From contig JAIXKK010000098.1 in assembly GCA_026954325.1 (NCBI GenBank), positions 1-55,162 on the forward strand: a DNA stretch of 55,162 nucleotides, read 5' to 3'. Under the pieces are notes generated by a model that saw nothing but the letters and a program-made list of their open reading frames with translations, was not told the DNA's origin and made no database searches. Position 1 is the stretch's first letter; each line of letters starts with the position of its first letter. Of this stretch, positions 43,017 through 50,316 are shown in pieces. The position numbers and the translations under genes are program-made. The DNA comes from Bryobacterales bacterium. Lineage in GTDB: Bacteria > Acidobacteriota > Terriglobia > Bryobacterales > Bryobacteraceae.

Positions 43017-43504
43017 GGCTGGAGCTTACACTGAAAAAGAGACAGGAAGGAGTGCCAGTCAGGCGCCGTTTCGGCTCTCGAAACTAGCGGACGCCTTCGC
43101 GTGGTCTGTTCCGCCCTCTGCCGCTGTTGAGCGGCTGGCCGGGTGGTATGCCGACGCCCTCAGGGGGGGCGTCTCAAACCGTAACACCGGCTGTTACCGG
43201 CGCCAGATCATGCGGCACATCCGCAAGATGGTTTCGCGGAAGGCGCCGTCGCGGCGCCTGTCCTGGCGAGATGAATCCATTATTCGAAAGAACCCGGAGT
43301 TGCCGGTCTCAGCCTTTCGTTCTGACTTTCCGGCCGACTCCATATAAGAAGAGTCCTTCTGTTCGAAAAAGGATTCAAGCCCGCCATGTCTTTTTTCGCG
43401 TTCTTCCACCCCGTGGTGGTGTGCTTGAAAGACAGGTCCGGAACGCTCTTGCGAAAAAAATATAGTTCCGAAGGCATTTCCGGGCCAATCCGCGCACCCT
43501 CCGG
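43017..43504. other. ~490-bp region without a recognised gene, rich in stem-loops
   Basis: No convincing protein gene. Several dyads are visible: GACGCCC / GGGCGTC near 43153-43173, GTAACA / TGTTAC near 43182-43198 and GGCGCCG-type repeats near 43243. A minus-strand frame from a GTG at about 43517 to 43194 encodes 107 polar residues without similarity. Together with the leftward terminator at 42986-43016 this could be a structured RNA or a small hypothetical gene. It does not resemble RNase P RNA, tmRNA or 6S RNA by signature. Confidence 0.4.
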
Positions 43505-43533
43505 TTGACTTCCCCACCCTACTCCGCTATATT
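43505..43533 (+). promoter_or_regulatory. Sigma70 promoter of rpsA
   Basis: TTGACT, exactly 17 bp, TATATT (5/6 at each box). It is about 120 bp upstream of the S1 start codon, leaving a leader of about 110 nt, enough for the autogenous control known for S1 in other bacteria (the latter is inference). Confidence 0.7.
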
Positions 43534-43652
43534 TCTGAAGTACTGATCTTTCAACGGCTTGTCGGTATCAGGGGTTGCATTGCGACGCTCGCTACGGTTC
43601 GCGTGCCGATTCCTGTAGGCGGAACCGCAGCCGCTGGCTCGGAGATATGGCG

Positions 43653-45377
43653 ATGGCCGATGAACCAGAGGATCGCACCCCAGAAGCGCCGCTTTCGGCC
43701 GCTGGCGATGAGTACGAGCAACTGCTCGATGACTACTCTCACTTTGCCGCGCCGGCTGAAGGCGAGATTCTGGCCGGGCACGTCCTTAAGATTACCGACA
43801 AGGAAGTCATTGTCGACTTCGGATACAAGTCCGAAGGCATAGTCCCGATCGCCGAATTCCAACTTCCCGATGGCTCCGTCACGCTGCAGGCCGGCGACTC
43901 CATCGACGTCATGGTTGACCGGCACGCCCCGCATGTGGAAGGCTACATCACGCTTTCGCACGAAAAAGCGGTGCGGCTGCGCAGTTGGGACACCCTCGAG
44001 AAAGCCTTTCAGGAAAGCCTTCCCATTCTCGGCCGCGTGATTGGACGCATCAAGGGCGGCCTGCTGGTGGATGTCGGCGCCAAAGCGTTCATGCCGGGCT
44101 CGCAAGTGGACGTACGGCCCGTGCACAACCTCGATTCACTCATCGGAACCGACATTCCGGTGCGCATTGTGAAGCTGAACCGCCGCCGCGGGAATGTAGT
44201 GGTATCGCGCAAACTCGCCATCGAAGAGGACCAGGCTCATCGAAAGGAAGCGGCGCTCGATGTGCTCGCCGAGGGCGCGGTGGTCACGGGCGTGGTGAAG
44301 AACCTCACCGACTACGGCGCCTTCATCGACCTGGGGGGAATTGACGGGTTGCTGCATGTGAGCGACATGTCCTATGGACGCGTCGGCCATCCCGCCGAAC
44401 TCCTTCATGTCGGGGATCAGATCACGGTGCGCGTGCTCAAGTTCGACAAAGACAAGGAGCGCATTTCGCTTGGGCTGAAGCAACTTCATGCCGATCCGTG
44501 GGATTCGGTGGTGGAGCGCTATCCCATCGGGTTGCGTGTGATCGGGCGTGTCGTGTCCATCACCGACTACGGAGCCTTCGTCGAACTCGAACCCGGAGTC
44601 GAGGGCCTGATTCACATCACCGAGATGACCTGGTCGCGGCGATTGAAACATCCTTCGAAGGTCGTGAAGGCGGGTGACAGCGTCGAGGTTGTCGTGCTGG
44701 ACGTCAAACCCGAAGAGAAGCGCGTCTCTCTCGGGATCAAACAACTCGAGGCGGACCCCTGGACCACGGTGGAAGAGCGTTACAGCATCGGCTCGGTGGT
44801 CGAGGGGCGCGTGCGGAAACTGACGGACTTCGGGGCATTCATCGAAATCGAGGAAGGCATTGACGGGCTGGTCCACATTTCCGATCTGTCGTGGACGAAG
44901 CGTATCAAGCATCCCTCGGAAATGTTGAAGAAGGGACAGATGGTGCAGGCCGTCATCCTCAACATCGACGCGCACAACCGTCGGTTGTCGCTCGGCATCA
45001 AGCAGTTGCAGCCCGACGCCTGGGAGACTTTTTTCCGTTCGCACCAGGTGGGCGGCATCTTGCGCGGGAAAGTTTGCCGCGCATCGAACTTCGGTGTTTT
45101 TGTCGAACTGGCGCCGGGAGTGGAAGGATTGTGCCACAATTCCGAGATCCCGGGCGCCGCCTCGAAGCGCGACGAACCGGCGCTGCCGGTGGGCGAGGAG
45201 TTTGATTTCAAGATCATCAAACTCAACGAAGCGGAAAAGAAGATCGGCCTGAGCGTGCGCGCCGTCACGGAGGAGGAGGAGCGGACTCGCCTGGAAGATT
45301 ATCAGCGCCAGGCCGCCGCGGCCACCATGACGATTGAAGAGGTGATTCACCTGAAGGGACAGGGGGAGGGCCGGTAG
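43653..45377 (+). CDS. rpsA: 30S ribosomal protein S1
   Basis: 574 residues with six S1 RNA-binding repeats, as in Gram-negative S1. The first two are divergent (EGEILAGHVLKITDKEVIVDF, cut at 20; VIGRIKGGLLVDVGAKAFMP). Repeats 3-6 are clear with VVKNLTDYGAFIDLGGIDGL, VVSITDYGAFVELEPGVEGL, VRKLTDFGAFIEIEEGIDGL and VCRASNFGVFVELAPGVEGL. Each is followed by the SLGIKQL-type linker. The ATG before ADEPEDR was chosen because GGAG lies 8 bases upstream; the ATG two codons earlier is too close to it. It binds mRNA and helps start translation. HU follows 43 bp downstream. Confidence 0.96.
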   Translation: MADEPEDRTPEAPLSAAGDEYEQLLDDYSHFAAPAEGEILAGHVLKITDKEVIVDFGYKSEGIVPIAEFQLPDGSVTLQAGDSIDVMVDRHAPHVEGYITLSHEKAVRLRSWDTLEKAFQESLPILGRVIGRIKGGLLVDVGAKAFMPGSQVDVRPVHNLDSLIGTDIPVRIVKLNRRRGNVVVSRKLAIEEDQAHRKEAALDVLAEGAVVTGVVKNLTDYGAFIDLGGIDGLLHVSDMSYGRVGHPAELLHVGDQITVRVLKFDKDKERISLGLKQLHADPWDSVVERYPIGLRVIGRVVSITDYGAFVELEPGVEGLIHITEMTWSRRLKHPSKVVKAGDSVEVVVLDVKPEEKRVSLGIKQLEADPWTTVEERYSIGSVVEGRVRKLTDFGAFIEIEEGIDGLVHISDLSWTKRIKHPSEMLKKGQMVQAVILNIDAHNRRLSLGIKQLQPDAWETFFRSHQVGGILRGKVCRASNFGVFVELAPGVEGLCHNSEIPGAASKRDEPALPVGEEFDFKIIKLNEAEKKIGLSVRAVTEEEERTRLEDYQRQAAAATMTIEEVIHLKGQGEGR

Positions 45378-45420
45378 ACTGCCATCTCGTTCCGGCAAGA
45401 AATGGGAGAAAACACAAGAA

Positions 45421-45741
45421 ATGACTAAAGCGGATCTGATTGAAGAAGTGTCCCGTGTCGTGGAGATGACCCGCAAGGATTCCGAGGTCATCGTGGAGGC
45501 TATTTTCGACAGTATCGTCAAATCTCTTCGCACGGGCGACAAGATTGAGATACGCGGATTCGGCAGTTTTCGCACCAGGCAGCGCCAGGCGAGGGTCGGC
45601 CGCAACCCGAAGACAGGCACGCGTGTCGAAGTGCCGTCGAAGCGCATTCCTTATTTCAAACCCAGCAAGGAATTGAAGGACCTGGTGAACCACGCGCAGG
45701 CCGTCGCCAGCACACAGGGAGAATCCGTGCCATCCGCCTGA
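45421..45741 (+). CDS. HU/IHF-family DNA-binding protein
   Basis: 106 residues with the family fold: TKADLIEEVSRVVEMTRKDS, VIVEAIFDSIVKSLRTGDKI, IEIRGFGSFRTRQRQARVG, RNPKTGTRVEVPSKRIPYFK and a short Ala/Ser tail beyond the usual 90 residues. It dimerises and bends DNA; the rpsA-ihfB order in enterobacteria is a well-known parallel. A GGGAG site lies upstream of the ATG. Confidence 0.95.
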   Translation: MTKADLIEEVSRVVEMTRKDSEVIVEAIFDSIVKSLRTGDKIEIRGFGSFRTRQRQARVGRNPKTGTRVEVPSKRIPYFKPSKELKDLVNHAQAVASTQGESVPSA

Positions 45742-45751
45742 TGGCCGCCGC

Positions 45752-46237
45752 ATGGATCATCTCTGGAGCCCATGGCGTTTCCGCTACGTCAGCAAGGCTG
45801 ACCCCGGCGTCGAGTGTGTATTCTGCAGGAAGGCCTCCGGGGACCGCGACCGCGAAAATCTCATCGTTCACCGCGGCACAAGTTGTTTTGTTGTCTTGAA
45901 TCTGTTCCCTTATACGACGGGCCATATGATGGTGGTTCCCTATGAGCACATCCCCACACTCGAAGAGGCAGGAGAGGATGCCCTGCGGGAACTCATGCTC
46001 CTCACCCGCGAAGCGTCCCGGCATCTTCGCTCCGTTTACAATCCGAAGGGGCTGAACATCGGAATGAACCTTGGGGAATGCGCCGGCGCGGGCATCGCCG
46101 GCCATCTGCACATGCACATCCTCCCGCGCTGGCCCGGGGACGTGAATTTCATGACCACGATCGGCGAGACTCGGGTGCTTCCCGAAGACCTCGATGTAAC
46201 TTACGAAAAATTGCACCGCGCCTTCAGCGGAGGTTGA
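45752..46237 (+). CDS. HIT-family hydrolase (Ap4A-phosphorylase-like)
   Basis: 161 residues: entry MDHLWSPWRFRYV, a CVFC pair that may bind zinc, FVVLNLFPYTTGHMMVVPYE, LNIGMNLGECAGAGI and the histidine triad HLHMHILPRW. This branch hydrolyses or phosphorolyses dinucleoside polyphosphates such as Ap4A. It begins 10 bp after the HU gene and is followed within 5 bp by a glycosyltransferase gene, so all are probably one transcript. Confidence 0.93.
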   Translation: MDHLWSPWRFRYVSKADPGVECVFCRKASGDRDRENLIVHRGTSCFVVLNLFPYTTGHMMVVPYEHIPTLEEAGEDALRELMLLTREASRHLRSVYNPKGLNIGMNLGECAGAGIAGHLHMHILPRWPGDVNFMTTIGETRVLPEDLDVTYEKLHRAFSGG

Positions 46238-46242
46238 GCGGG

Positions 46243-47001
46243 ATGCCTTCCGCCAAAAGGCTCCAGCGGTTCATCTTCGACCGGCCTGTCTCCGTGCTCC
46301 TCCCGGTCTGCGACGAAGTGGAGGGGATCGAGAGCGTGCTCGCGGAACTGGTGGAAGTGGTGTTCCGGCATCTTCCCGAAGGGTCGGAGTTTCTCATCGA
46401 GGAAAGCGGGAGCCAGGACGGCACCAGGGAAGTCCTGCGGGAGTTGCAGGAACGGTGGCCGTTCCTCGATGTTGTGTACAACGAAAAACGGGAAGGCTTC
46501 GGACCCGCCGCGCGCGCCCTTTATCATCGCGCGCGCTGTCCATGGGTCTTCTTCAGCGACTCTGACGGCCAGTGCGTGGCCAGTGAGTTCTGGCGGCTTG
46601 CCGGGCACGCCGGTCACAACGATTTTCTGTTGGGAGTGAAACGCGTTCGCTATGATCCGCTCATCCGGCGTATCACCTCGCGCGTGTTCAACGGCATTGC
46701 GAGAGCCATGTTTTCCGTTCCCGGCTCGGACATCAACTTCGGGTTCCGCCTGGCCCGCCGCCAGGCGCTGCTCGACTGTCTCGCCCACTGCCGCGACCTG
46801 CCCACGTTTCTCAATGCCGAGATCTCCATTTACGCTCATGCGCTCGGCTACCGCATCCACCCGGTCGAAGTCCACCATCGCCCGCGCATCTTCGGGCTGA
46901 GCCGGGGACTCACTCCGGGTTCCCTTCCCATCAACTCCTGGAAGGCTTTTCTAGGCTTGTGGCGCATCCGTGACAAGGTGCGACGGCTGCGCCATGGTTG
47001 A
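46243..47001 (+). CDS. GT2-family glycosyltransferase
   Basis: 252 residues, soluble. The GT-A fold starts VSVLLPVCDEVEGIESVLAE, with the acidic nucleotide site in LIEESGSQDGTREVLREL and the metal motif FFSDSDGQCVASEF. Then LLGVKRVRYDPLIRRITSRV and the acceptor-side segment DINFGFRLARRQALLDCL follow. GGAGG lies 9 bases before the ATG. Its 3' end overlaps the next membrane-protein gene by 8 bp. With the following FkbM methyltransferase it suggests synthesis or decoration of a surface glycan. Confidence 0.88.
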   Translation: MPSAKRLQRFIFDRPVSVLLPVCDEVEGIESVLAELVEVVFRHLPEGSEFLIEESGSQDGTREVLRELQERWPFLDVVYNEKREGFGPAARALYHRARCPWVFFSDSDGQCVASEFWRLAGHAGHNDFLLGVKRVRYDPLIRRITSRVFNGIARAMFSVPGSDINFGFRLARRQALLDCLAHCRDLPTFLNAEISIYAHALGYRIHPVEVHHRPRIFGLSRGLTPGSLPINSWKAFLGLWRIRDKVRRLRHG

Positions 47002-49411
47002 CCCGGCCGTGGGGAAGGCGGCCGCCGCCGCGGCTTCGCTCGCGTGGGAATTGGGCGTGTTTCTCATTCTTGGGGATACACTGTGCCGCTGGATGGGAGG
47101 CTTTTCTCCTCTCCGGGCGAGGTTGCCCGAGGTGGCGTTTCTCTTCGGGCTCCCCGGATATGCGCTTTTCAGCTACGCCGCTCTACCCTTCATGCTTTCC
47201 GCGCGCGGCATCCCGGCGGCCGTGGCGCTCGGATGGCTGTGCGTGTGGCTCCCGAGGGTGAGAGAGGGGGCCAATGACGCGCCGCCGGACTTTCTGAAAC
47301 CCTACCGTCAGTTTCGCCGCACCCGCGCGTTCCTCTGGTCCGCGGGCATGCTTGGGCTGGTGTGCCTGGCCGTGTGCGCCTCGCGCCTTCCCTGGATGCT
47401 CGGTTTGTCCCATGGCGGAGACGTCCTCGCCGGGACCGGCATCTTCGATGATGTCCGCACGCTTGGCTTCCCCATCTCCCTGGCCGCTTACGGCTTCCCT
47501 TTGCGCAGCCCCCTTGCCGCGGGGATGCAGCTTTCCTACCCGCTGGGCGCGTTTCTTTTCACGGCCGGGCAGATTGCGTGGCTCCCCCATCTTGCGCTGC
47601 CGATCCTGGTTGCCGATTCCTTCCTGCAGGCGGCATTCTATTCGACCGCCATCCTGCTGATCGCTGGAATCCTGCTCTCCTCATCCCGCGGCAGGATGCT
47701 GCTGGCAGCCGCCGCGTCGGTTTCGGTGAGTTTTAATCTCTGGAACCTGGGCCTGACATCCCGGTTGGATTGGGTGAACTACTTTTATGGTTTCTTCCAT
47801 TCGAGCGGCATCTACACCACGATCGGTTTCACGCCATTCACCGGGATGCTCTACATCCCAAACCATGCCCTGGGATTCGTATCGGCGCTGCTCGCCGTGC
47901 TTTGGTTCACGAAGGCGGGAGGAAGACCCGGCCCCGCGCTCTTATGGGGCTCCTTTACCGCCGCCGCCAGCATGGACATGACATTCATGGCGGGTTTGGT
48001 CTGCCTGCTTCTGGTGGCTCCGCGACTGGTGGGAAGCCTTGTCCGGCGATCGGGTCTGGAACCAACCGTCCGCAACGCCGTGCTGGTTGGCGGCGCCTGT
48101 TTCCTGGTATTTGTTGCCGTAAACTTTCCGGCGCTAACCGGGAAGGTGGATGCGCCTTTTGATCCGCTGTTTCCCGTGAACCGGCAGTTTCGCTACACCA
48201 TCGGCATGCTGATGTCCGCCGATGGACCATACTTCTTTCTGCTGGCGCTGGGAGCCTGGCTCGCCGGCTCAACGGGACAACTCGGGCGGCGATATGGGGG
48301 CTGGGTTGTCGCTGTGCTCACCGGACTCGCCTTTAGCGTCCTGCTGGAGTATCACTCGATCTGGTTCTGGCGATTTTCCTTTGCCGCCCATTGTCTGTTT
48401 GGTCTCTTGTGCGCCTTCCAACTCGAGCAACTGAGCAAGCGAAAACAAATGGCCTACGCCTGTGTCAGTTGTCTCGTCCTTGCGGCCGGGAGCCTCCAAT
48501 TCGCCGGCGACATCCGCGACCGGTGGCGCTTTGCGCCTCACGCCTCCCCCGGCCGGCAGCGGGCAGTGCGCTGGATTTGGGACCACACGCCTCTCCAGGC
48601 ACGCGTGGCCGAGTATCATCCCGGCGAGGCAAGCTTCGCCACCGGGGTGGAATTTCTTCGCACCGGCAACCGGGCCGGCTTCCGAGTCTATGACCGCAGC
48701 CACCCCCTGATCGGCTACCGCCAATATGAGGGCGCCATGCATTCTCTCGAGGCCGGCATCGACTCCAACGACTACATCCTGGTCACGGCGGAATCGCGGC
48801 GTTTCGCCGGCCTGCTGGGCGCCTGCGGCGCCCCGGTTGCGTTTGAAGACGGCGAAGTTCGCGTATTCGCCGCCACCCCGGCATGCCGGGAAGAGTTTCG
48901 CCGCCCCGAACTGCAGCGCCGCCTGCTCGATTATCAGAAACAAGCCTACGTCCGGCAATCTTCAGAGAAGGTAAGAGATCCTGGGGCGCTGCCGGAACAG
49001 TTGCTGGTGGACTATGTGAACAAGCACCCCAAGGAGATCGGATACCTGCGGCGGCGTCTCGACGCGCTCTGGGAAAAAGGCATGTTCGAACAGGCGCGGC
49101 GTCTCATCGAGCCCGTGCTGAAGTCACATCCCGAATCAGCGGAAGCCAACTACAGCTATGCCTTCACGCTGCACGCCGGCAATCTCGACGTGGGAAAATC
49201 CATCGGCTACTATGATGCGGCCGAACGGGCCGGCTACGCCGCTTTTTGGGTTCACTACAACCGCGCCGCCGCCCTTCTGAAACTCGGGCAATATGAAAAG
49301 GCCCGAGAGAATGCGGAACGCGCCGTGGCGCTCGATCCCTCCCGGACGGACGCTCGACGACTGCTTGAGAGTATTCCCCGGGCTGGTTCCGTATCCGGGG
49401 TGGCCAGATGA
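46994..49411 (+). CDS. Large polytopic membrane protein with C-terminal TPR repeats
   Basis: About 805 residues. Residues up to about 515 hold roughly a dozen hydrophobic helices resembling GT-C-type glycosyltransferases or O-antigen-ligase-like proteins, with loops such as LSHGGDVLAGTGIFDDVRTL. The soluble part has two regions: residues about 520-650 with LRTGNRAGFRVYDRSHPLIG, and TPR-like helices at about 690-800 (MFEQARRLIEPVLKSHPESA, YNRAAALLKLGQYEKARENA). No family name is secure. The start overlaps the GT2 gene end, and the stop overlaps the FkbM gene by ATGA, so three genes are coupled. A role in assembling a cell-surface glycan is inference. Confidence 0.75.
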   Translation: MVDPAVGKAAAAAASLAWELGVFLILGDTLCRWMGGFSPLRARLPEVAFLFGLPGYALFSYAALPFMLSARGIPAAVALGWLCVWLPRVREGANDAPPDFLKPYRQFRRTRAFLWSAGMLGLVCLAVCASRLPWMLGLSHGGDVLAGTGIFDDVRTLGFPISLAAYGFPLRSPLAAGMQLSYPLGAFLFTAGQIAWLPHLALPILVADSFLQAAFYSTAILLIAGILLSSSRGRMLLAAAASVSVSFNLWNLGLTSRLDWVNYFYGFFHSSGIYTTIGFTPFTGMLYIPNHALGFVSALLAVLWFTKAGGRPGPALLWGSFTAAASMDMTFMAGLVCLLLVAPRLVGSLVRRSGLEPTVRNAVLVGGACFLVFVAVNFPALTGKVDAPFDPLFPVNRQFRYTIGMLMSADGPYFFLLALGAWLAGSTGQLGRRYGGWVVAVLTGLAFSVLLEYHSIWFWRFSFAAHCLFGLLCAFQLEQLSKRKQMAYACVSCLVLAAGSLQFAGDIRDRWRFAPHASPGRQRAVRWIWDHTPLQARVAEYHPGEASFATGVEFLRTGNRAGFRVYDRSHPLIGYRQYEGAMHSLEAGIDSNDYILVTAESRRFAGLLGACGAPVAFEDGEVRVFAATPACREEFRRPELQRRLLDYQKQAYVRQSSEKVRDPGALPEQLLVDYVNKHPKEIGYLRRRLDALWEKGMFEQARRLIEPVLKSHPESAEANYSYAFTLHAGNLDVGKSIGYYDAAERAGYAAFWVHYNRAAALLKLGQYEKARENAERAVALDPSRTDARRLLESIPRAGSVSGVAR

Positions 49412-50262
49412 TCAGTCTGCTCTGGGACCGAATGCTGTGCGCGGCCGGCGCCGCCACGGTGTCCGCGCTCGTCAACAATCACCGGATCCGGGTGCCGCGG
49501 CAACTGCGGCGATCAGTGGGGATTTCGCTCGCCGACCGGCCCGGCCTCTATTTCGAGACGCCGGCGATGATTGGCTTGGAGGCGGTGCTGGAGGCCGGGG
49601 ATACGGCGTTCGATGTCGGCTGCTCCTATGGCGTCTTCACCTGTCTGATGAGCCGGATGGTCGGACCAGCGGGCGCAATCTATTCTTTCGACGCCAACCA
49701 GGACGTCCTTGCCTGGACCCGCCGGGTTGTGACGCTGAACGGATTGGATGCCACCTCGCGTCTCATCCATGCCTGCGTTGGAGAATCCACGGCCGGTTCA
49801 GTTGATTTCTTCCATGTGCCGGGCGCCCATAGCGTCGCTTCGACGAGGAACCCGGAAATCCGCGCGTTTCACGCCGCGGCGGTTCCGCTGGCCGTGCCGC
49901 TGCTCAGCCTGGATGAATTTTGCGAAAACCTCCCGGCGCAGCCCCGCTGTCTGAAGATCGACGTGGAGGGGAGCGAATGCCTGGTGCTCCGCGGCGCCGC
50001 GCGATTGCTCGCCGCGGAACGCCCGCACCTGGTGCTGGAGACACATGGTCTCGAGGTGGATGGAATCGGAGGCAGCGTGGCGGAAGTTTGCCGCATGCTG
50101 GAAGCGCTGGGCTATCCGTTGCTCGATCTGGCAAGCGGCGAACCTGTGGACTCGGCCGGCTACGCGCGCCGGTATGCCAGGCAAATCGGTTATCTTCTTG
50201 CGTCCAGTAAGATTAACGACCCGGACACGGTCCGGCGCATCCGCCGGTGTTACCTTCCTTAA
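49408..50262 (+). CDS. FkbM-family SAM-dependent methyltransferase
   Basis: 284 residues. SAM site: DTAFDVGCSYGVFTCLMSRM. Then YSFDANQDVLAWTRRVVTLN with the acidic residue that binds the ribose, and the family hallmark PRCLKIDVEGSECLVLRGA followed by RPHLVLETHGLE. FkbM proteins O-methylate sugars or polyketides; the glycosyltransferase neighbours favour a sugar. Coupled to the preceding gene by a 4-bp overlap. Confidence 0.9.
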   Translation: MISLLWDRMLCAAGAATVSALVNNHRIRVPRQLRRSVGISLADRPGLYFETPAMIGLEAVLEAGDTAFDVGCSYGVFTCLMSRMVGPAGAIYSFDANQDVLAWTRRVVTLNGLDATSRLIHACVGESTAGSVDFFHVPGAHSVASTRNPEIRAFHAAAVPLAVPLLSLDEFCENLPAQPRCLKIDVEGSECLVLRGAARLLAAERPHLVLETHGLEVDGIGGSVAEVCRMLEALGYPLLDLASGEPVDSAGYARRYARQIGYLLASSKINDPDTVRRIRRCYLP

Positions 50263-50316
50263 GTTGCTTGCCACCCTCCCCTGGAGTTCCGCCCCCATTC
50301 CACCGATAGTCCTCGT

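Noticed and set aside
42949..43347. A 132-codon plus-strand frame overlapping the sigma factor end
   Set aside because: No ribosome site, basic and Ser/Arg-rich composition, no similarity, and it would run through the hairpin region.
43017..43504. RNase P RNA, tmRNA or 6S RNA before rpsA
   Set aside because: None of the conserved signatures (for example the GAGGAAAGTCC element of RNase P RNA or a tRNA-like end with CCA) could be found on either strand.
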